From Cocos nucifera (taxonomy: Eukaryota > Streptophyta > Magnoliopsida > Arecales > Arecaceae): 64,000 nt of DNA. The notes beneath the pieces are model-generated. The model was not told the origin of the DNA. It did no database searches and saw nothing but the letters and a program-made list of their open reading frames with translations. The stretch covers positions 107,530-171,529 of the forward strand of contig QRFJ01004855.1 in assembly GCA_006176705.1 (NCBI GenBank), written 5' to 3'. A program made the translations under genes and the position numbers. This document shows, one piece after another, positions 58,871 to 64,000 of this stretch (the first letter of the stretch is position 1; the number at the start of each line of letters is the position of its first letter).

Positions 58871-59201
58871 AACTTTCACTTGACTTAAAATTAATTGGCT
58901 AAAAATCTAAGTCCTATCTTCTTAAGGTGGGCTTCGATCTTCTACTGGCCTAAAGGCTTTGTTAGTAGGTCAACCACATTGTCTATAGTGTTGACTCTCT
59001 TAATCTTGATGTATCCCTTCTTGAGGTAATCATGGATAGGATGAAAATGCTGCTCGATGTGCATTGGTGAAGTTTGTTATAGTCTGCCTAGAGCTTTTCC
59101 AGCTTAGAGCATCACCTTTGCATGGGAATAGACTTCCAGATGTCGACTTTTGATCATCTATGTTGGACATAAAGTCTAAGTCTGTATACCATTAGACCTG
59201 G
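58871..59201 (-). pseudogene. pol: Element D pol, RNase H C-terminus
   Basis: The minus strand encodes HDYLKKGYIKIKRVNTIDNV and VDLLTKPLGQ, the copia RNase H C-terminus, with PPT AAGTGAAAGTT next to the LTR. Compared with B (41790-42060) about 0.2 kb is missing at 59062, where unrelated-looking bases join. The rest of D is cut off at 59201 by element C and lies outside the window. Confidence 0.75.
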
Positions 59202-59812
59202 TGTGAGCTCAGAAGTGGTACTTCGAAGTCTTAGAAACATGAGAAGATAGATCATGGAAAGACGGAAGCGAGCTATAAGAGAAATTAGCTCTCCTAGCAA
59301 CGTTTAGAAGCTGGGCTAGCTCACCCTGAGACTAAGCTGACTAAGTTGGAAACTAGACTAGCTCAGTCCAAGATTGGGTCAGCTAGGTCTTAGAGAAAAA
59401 TTTTGATAGAAAGTAGTATTTTTGGACTGTTGACATGGTACGCAACTGGGTTGGCTCAGTCTGGGACTGAGCCAACCTAATCGGCTAAGACTGAGCCAAC
59501 CTAATCGTAGGTTAGCCAACTCAATTTTTGTGGATTATTATTTTATATACATGGGTTGTTTGAGTTTGAAAAGTTTTTCTATGAGCTTGGACTTGATCCT
59601 TTATAAAGTATATATACTGAAAATAGGTCAAGATTATATGAGTGTTGAAATATACAGAATAAAAGTTTTTTTCTTTCAAAAATCTCTTCTTCTCTATTCC
59701 TTGAATTATTTGACCATGCTTCGACATTAATCTCTGAGAAGTACTTCTTTGTTGCTTGGCTAATCACTGATGGTCACGTCGATCTGTGTGGAAGGATCAC
59801 GCATTTCTGACA
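59202..59812 (+). repeat. 5' LTR of element C
   Basis: From TGTGAGCTCAGAAGTGG, placed exactly where similarity to the D RNase H ends, to CTGACA before the PBS; 611 bp. Contains dyad-motif copies, including ACTGAGCCAACCTA at 59466 and 59490. TATA-like TTTATAAAG lies at about 59599-59607. Confidence 0.8.
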
Positions 59813-59814
59813 TT

Positions 59815-59825
59815 TGGTATCGGAG
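59815..59825 (+). other. Primer binding site of element C
   Basis: TGGTATCGGAG, a variant of TGGTATCAGAG, two bases after the LTR end. Confidence 0.8.
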
Positions 59826-60082
59826 TAGTGTTGCATGGAAGGTAGGAAGACACCTAGGAATTACTACATCCAGGATCTGTTATACCAAATTTTATCCTAA
59901 AACTTCTAGTTTGCTTTGTGGTTGTCCCTAGATTGAGGTGGAGTTTGTTTACATGGAGGAATGGTGATACAGATGTTTGGAAAGAGGATCTAGGGCTAGT
60001 TAGATCTTCTTTAAAGGATAGTTTTACTGGTGTGTGAGATCATGAAGGGTGTTAGGGATCTGTTCTTGACTTGTTTGAAGTC
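59826..60082 (+). other. Leader of element C
   Basis: About 250 bp, no coding content; leads directly to the gag ATG at 60083. Confidence 0.6.
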
Positions 60083-60835
60083 ATGGGATCAAGTGAATTC
60101 AAGATGGATTTTCAGAAGTTGAATGGCATGGAAAACTTTACTCTATGGCAGCAAAGAATAAAGAACTTGTTGGTTCAGCAGAGGATATACAAGGTCTTGA
60201 TAAAAGAAAGGTTGGAAAAGATTAGTGTTGAGGATTGGGAAGAGTTGGAGGAAATTGCTTTTAGCACAATTCAGATGTGCTTGGTCAATTAGGTTTTGCC
60301 CAAGGTTTGCACAAAAACTACAGTAAAGAAGCTTTAGGAGAGACTAAAGAACACATACATGAGGAAGAACATGATCAATAAGCTGTGGTTGAAGAAACAT
60401 CTGTATAGTCTGAGGATGCCCGATGATGGAGATCTTGTTGCACATATCCAAAGGTTCAATCAAGTGTGTTCTAAGGTAATGAGTTTGGATGTGAAAATCG
60501 ACGAGGAAGATCAGGCATTGTTGCTATTATGTTCTCTCCTAGGTTCATATGATGGTCTTATAACAACTTTAGTTTATGGAAAGAAGATCCTAAACTATGA
60601 AGAGGTTGTTGGTGTGCTCAGATCAAATAAGCAAAGAAAAAGGTTCGACAAAGGAGACCCTAAGTCTGAGATCTTGGCTATGAATGAAAGACAAGGAAGA
60701 TCAAAGAGGAAGACAAGAGGAAAATCCAAGGGTAGGTCAAAGTCTCACGATCAGAGGAAGATGACATTGAAATATTATAAATATCATCAGCCTGGACAAC
60801 TGAGAAGAGCAAGAAAAATGATACAGCTTTTGTGA
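60083..60835 (+). pseudogene. gag: gag of element C
   Basis: The ATG at 60083 starts MGSSEFKMDFQKLNGMENFT, with the N-terminal LW block (LWQQRIKNLL). In-frame TAG stops at about 60290 and 60334 break the first half. From 60359 the frame is open with UBN2 blocks HIQRFNQVCSKV and LLLCSLLGSYDGLIT. The knuckle region at about 60764-60808 reads YYKYHQPGQLRRAR: both first cysteines are tyrosine, the histidine glutamine and the last cysteine is gone, so all four metal ligands are lost. Confidence 0.85.
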
Positions 60836-63800
60836 GCAGTGGAGAAGGTCTACTAGTTGTATTAGATAGATCCACAGAGTATGATACTATATAGATATTG
60901 GATTCAACATGGTCACACCACTATACTTCTAATCGGGAGTGGTTTGCTACCTACCAGAAGGCCAATGGTGGAAGTATTAACCTTAGAGATGATCACCTAT
61001 GCAAAGTTGCTGAAATTGGCTCTATCAAGATGAGAATGTATGATGGGATCATTCGTACATTATCAAATATCAGGCATGTACCAGAGTTGAAAAAGAATTT
61101 GATTTCTTTGGGCTACTTGGAGCAGGGTTATGCTTTTAGAAGCTAGGCTGGGAGTGGATGTCTGAAAATTTTCAAAGGATCTTTGGTGGTAATGAGAGGT
61201 AGAAGACTAAGTAACAATCTTTATAGAATGGAAGGCTCAATGGTAAATGATAGTGCAGAGGTGCTAGCAGCGGTAGAGGAGGAGCAGATTTTATATTAGC
61301 CGTGGCACTATCGGATGGGTCATATGAATGACCGTGGGCTCACTGAACTAAGCAAAAGTGTTATGATCCCAGCCCTGAAGAAGGAGGGCATAGATCTTTT
61401 TAAGCCATGCATCTTTGGCAAATAGCATAGGATGAAGTTTGCTAGAAGTACCAAACACAGCGAGGGAGTGCCAGATTTAGTACACTTGGATGTGTGGGTA
61501 CCAGCTCCTGTATCAGCTAGAGGTGGGGCAAAATACTTTATCACTTTCAATGATGATTTCTCAAGAAAGGTGTAGGTTTATCTGATTAGAGAAAAATCAA
61601 AGGTGTTTGCCCGGTTCAAAGCCTAGAGAGCTGAAGTAGAGAAGGAGTCAAGAAGACATGTGAAGTGTTTGAGGTTGGACAATGGAGGAAAGTATACTGG
61701 CCTAGAGTTCAGGAGGTACTATGAGAAAAATGACATCAAACACCATTACATAGTGAAGATGACTCCCCAGCAGAATGGTGTCACGAAAAGGATGAATTGA
61801 ACATTAACTGAGAAGGCACGGAGTTTGAGGCTGCAGACATCACTCCCAAAGTTTTTTTGGGGTGATGCTCTAACTTTATGAATAGGTTCCCTCATTATAA
61901 GCTAAATGGAGGCATTCCAGAGGAGGTCTGGACTGAAAAGAAGGTGGAGCTTGACCACCTAAAAGTCTTCGGTTGCACAGCCTGTGCACATATGGAGGTA
62001 ATCGAGATGAGTAAATTAGATCCAAAATCTCAAAAGATGACATTCATAGGATATCCACAAGGAGTCAAGGGGTACCTGTTATGGGACTCTAAGGCATAGA
62101 AGTCAGTGATCAATAGGGATGTTATCTTTGACGAAAAGAGCATCTTGAGGAGGTCTGGGATAGATGGAACAGGAAAAATAGAGATGAACAGTGGTGGCCA
62201 GTTAGAGAATGATGGCATGCAGGTTACATCCACTTATAGGAGTGTTCCTATTGAGGTGGAGCTGGACAGAAATGTATTATCTCAGATTGAAAATCAACAT
62301 GAAGGACCAGAAGTTCAGACAGATATGCAGGAGCAGCCACAGACATCAGGCAGAGATGTGTCAGTGGGAGTGGCTTTGAGCAAGCCCCAACATACTATTA
62401 GGAGACTAGTCAGATATGACATTGATGAGGTTATCTCCTATACACTCATCATTGCTAATGGAGATCCAGAGAATTATGCAGAAGCCATGGAGAGTGAGGA
62501 TCATGATTAATGGATACAGGCCATGATGGAGGAGATGAAATCACTTAAGAAGAATCAGACATGACAGCTGGTGGATCTTTCAGAGGGTGCTCGACCTATT
62601 AGCTCAAAGTGGGTGTTCACAAAGAAAGAAGCACTTTCAGACTAAGGTGGAGCCAGATTCAAAGCAAGGCTGGTAGCAAAGGGATACTCACAAAGGGAAG
62701 AGATTGATTACACAAAAATTTTCTCTCCTGTGGTACATCATACATCTATTCGAGTTTTTCTATCACCGGTGGCATAGCATAACAAAAAATTGAAACAGAT
62801 GGACGTGAAGGTGGTCTTTCTTCATGAGACTTTGGAGAAAGGAATCTACATGAAGCAGCCAAATGGTTTCATGGAGATGGATAGGAAGAAAAGGTGTGTT
62901 TACTTCGAAAGTCTTTATATGGCTTAAAATAATTTCCTCATCAGTGGTATCGAAAGTTTGATAGCTTTGTCTTGAGCCTAGGCTTCAGCAGATGTGAACA
63001 TGATTGTTGTGTCTACATTGAGGATATTGATGAGGAGGATGCTCTGTACCTATTATTATATATAGATGATATGCTCATAGCCAGTAGAAGTATGGATCCT
63101 GTAAAAAGGTTAAAAAGGACATTATCATTTGAGTTTGAGATGAAGGATTTGGGTCCAGTTGAGAAAATCCTTGGAATGGAGATTTGCAAAGATAGGTGCA
63201 AAGGAGTGCTCCATTTGTCACAAAAAAAATATGTCTGAAAGGTTCTAAAGAGGTTTGGGATGGAAAAGGTCAAACCTACAGAGACGCCATTGCCAAGCTA
63301 TATGTCTCTCTCCAAGTTACAAAGACCCCAGTCAGAAGTGGAGATAGAGTACAAGGAATGAGTCCCTTATGCAAATGTTGTAGGCAGTCTGATGTACACT
63401 ATGGTGTGTTGTAGACCAGATATAGCCAATTGTGAGCACGGTTATAGATATATAGCTAACCCTAGGAAAAATACTGGACAAGCATTGAAATGGATATTGA
63501 GATATTTACATGGAATAAGGAATTATGGTTTAATGTTTGGTGGACAGTCAGAAGGATTTGGAGAATAATCTTTGAAGATGTGTGAAGGTTCAGGTCCTCT
63601 GGAAGGGTTTGTTGATCCAAATTATGCTGGTGATCTTGATACTAGGAAGTCTACTATTAGATACCTCTTCTGCATATATGATGGATCGGTGTCTTGGAGA
63701 TTAACCCTTCAGCCAATCATGGTCTTGTCTACCATAGAGGCTGAGTACATTGGGATGACGGAGGTTGCAAAGAAAGCTTTTTGGCTTAGGAGGCTGATTG

Positions 63801-64000
63801 ATGAGTTAGGGGTGGAGCAGAGCAATGTTACACTATTCAGTGATAGTCAGAGTGCTCTACTATTGGCATAGAACCTAGTCTATCATGCATGCACAAAGTA
63901 TATAGATGTGAGGTACCATAGGATCATAGAGCTGGTGGAGGAATGTGAAGTGGAACTGATGAAGATCAATACCAAGGAGAATCAGTCTGATGCACTCATG
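60836..64000 (+). pseudogene. pol: pol of element C (protease, integrase, RT, RNase H)
   Basis: Protease region near 60898 reads ILDSTWSHHYTSNREWF, so the catalytic D-S-G has become D-S-T. Integrase spans about 61300-61900 (HYRMGHMNDRGL, HLDVW, RLDNGGKY, then PQQNGV near 61770), with several stops. RT from about 62580 to 63240 has KWVFTKKE, KARLVAKGYS and catalytic YIDD at 63059-63070. RNase H near 63600-63870 includes VDPNYAGDLDTRKSTIRY and TIEAEYI. Most stops are TAG/TAA/TGA at likely Q, R or W codons. A frame shift lies near 62895. The 3' LTR is beyond the window. Confidence 0.86.

Larger units (their letters stand above)
59202..64000 (+). mobile_element. Element C: Tork/TAR-like Ty1/copia, 3' end outside the window
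   Basis: LTR 59202-59812, then PBS, leader, gag (60083-60835), protease, integrase, RT and RNase H in sequence to the window end. Its orientation is opposite to the A, B and D elements, and it interrupts the RNase H of D. The internal sequence is largely collinear and readable, but with many TAG/TGA stops and a few frame shifts. The lineage guess rests on short LTRs, gag and integrase motifs. Confidence 0.88.

Overview
This window is repetitive plant nuclear DNA, most likely from a monocot with a large genome. Palms would fit, but I cannot prove the genus. I see no host gene, tRNA, rRNA or CRISPR array. Almost every base belongs to an LTR retrotransposon or a relic of one. All reading frames with recognisable content are gag or pol pieces, broken by stops and frameshifts. 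The evidence is LTR pairs, primer binding sites (PBS) complementary to initiator tRNA-Met or tRNA-Asp, polypurine tracts (PPT), target site duplications (TSDs) and gag-pol motifs.

Layout. 1-9527 (+): element G, a Sirevirus-type Ty1/copia element. It has a gag remnant, no recognisable pol, a broken extra gene, several PPT copies, and a 3' LTR cut by a 10-N gap. 9604-10668 (-): a truncated inverted G LTR. 10669-11816 (+): the 3' half of a family-B LTR. 11817-22474 (-): element E, a Ty3/gypsy (Tat/Athila-like) element with gag only, in a tandem arrangement of 3'UTR, LTR, gag, 3'UTR. Its gag is split by F (13833-17305, +), a non-autonomous LTR element with no coding capacity.

From 22475 to the window end lies a nest of copia elements. 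The outermost is D (-); its 3' LTR is in two pieces, 22475-23463 and 57208-58870. Element A-I (-, 23464-57207, TSD TTTAA on both sides) sits in that LTR. A-I is interrupted by A-II (-, 26287-37168) in its RNase H region and by B (-, 39345-51984) just upstream of its integrase. B in turn carries an opposite-strand solo LTR of its own family (46506-48764/48767). C (+, 59202 to beyond the window), a Tork/TAR-like copia element, sits in the RNase H region of D. A and B look like the Angela lineage, with LTRs of 2.26-2.5 kb.

Relative order: E, then D, then A-I, then A-II and B, then the solo LTR; C came after D, and F after E. Many visible changes are C-to-T/G-to-A transitions at PBS, TSD and catalytic codons, as expected for heavily methylated silent DNA. 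Signals that simple decay does not explain include a dyad motif repeated every 20-24 bp in the LTRs of three different families, tandem hairpin modules in the leaders of A and B, a three-hairpin cluster in the B LTR, a PBS copy inside the F LTR, and the extra non-retroviral gene in G.
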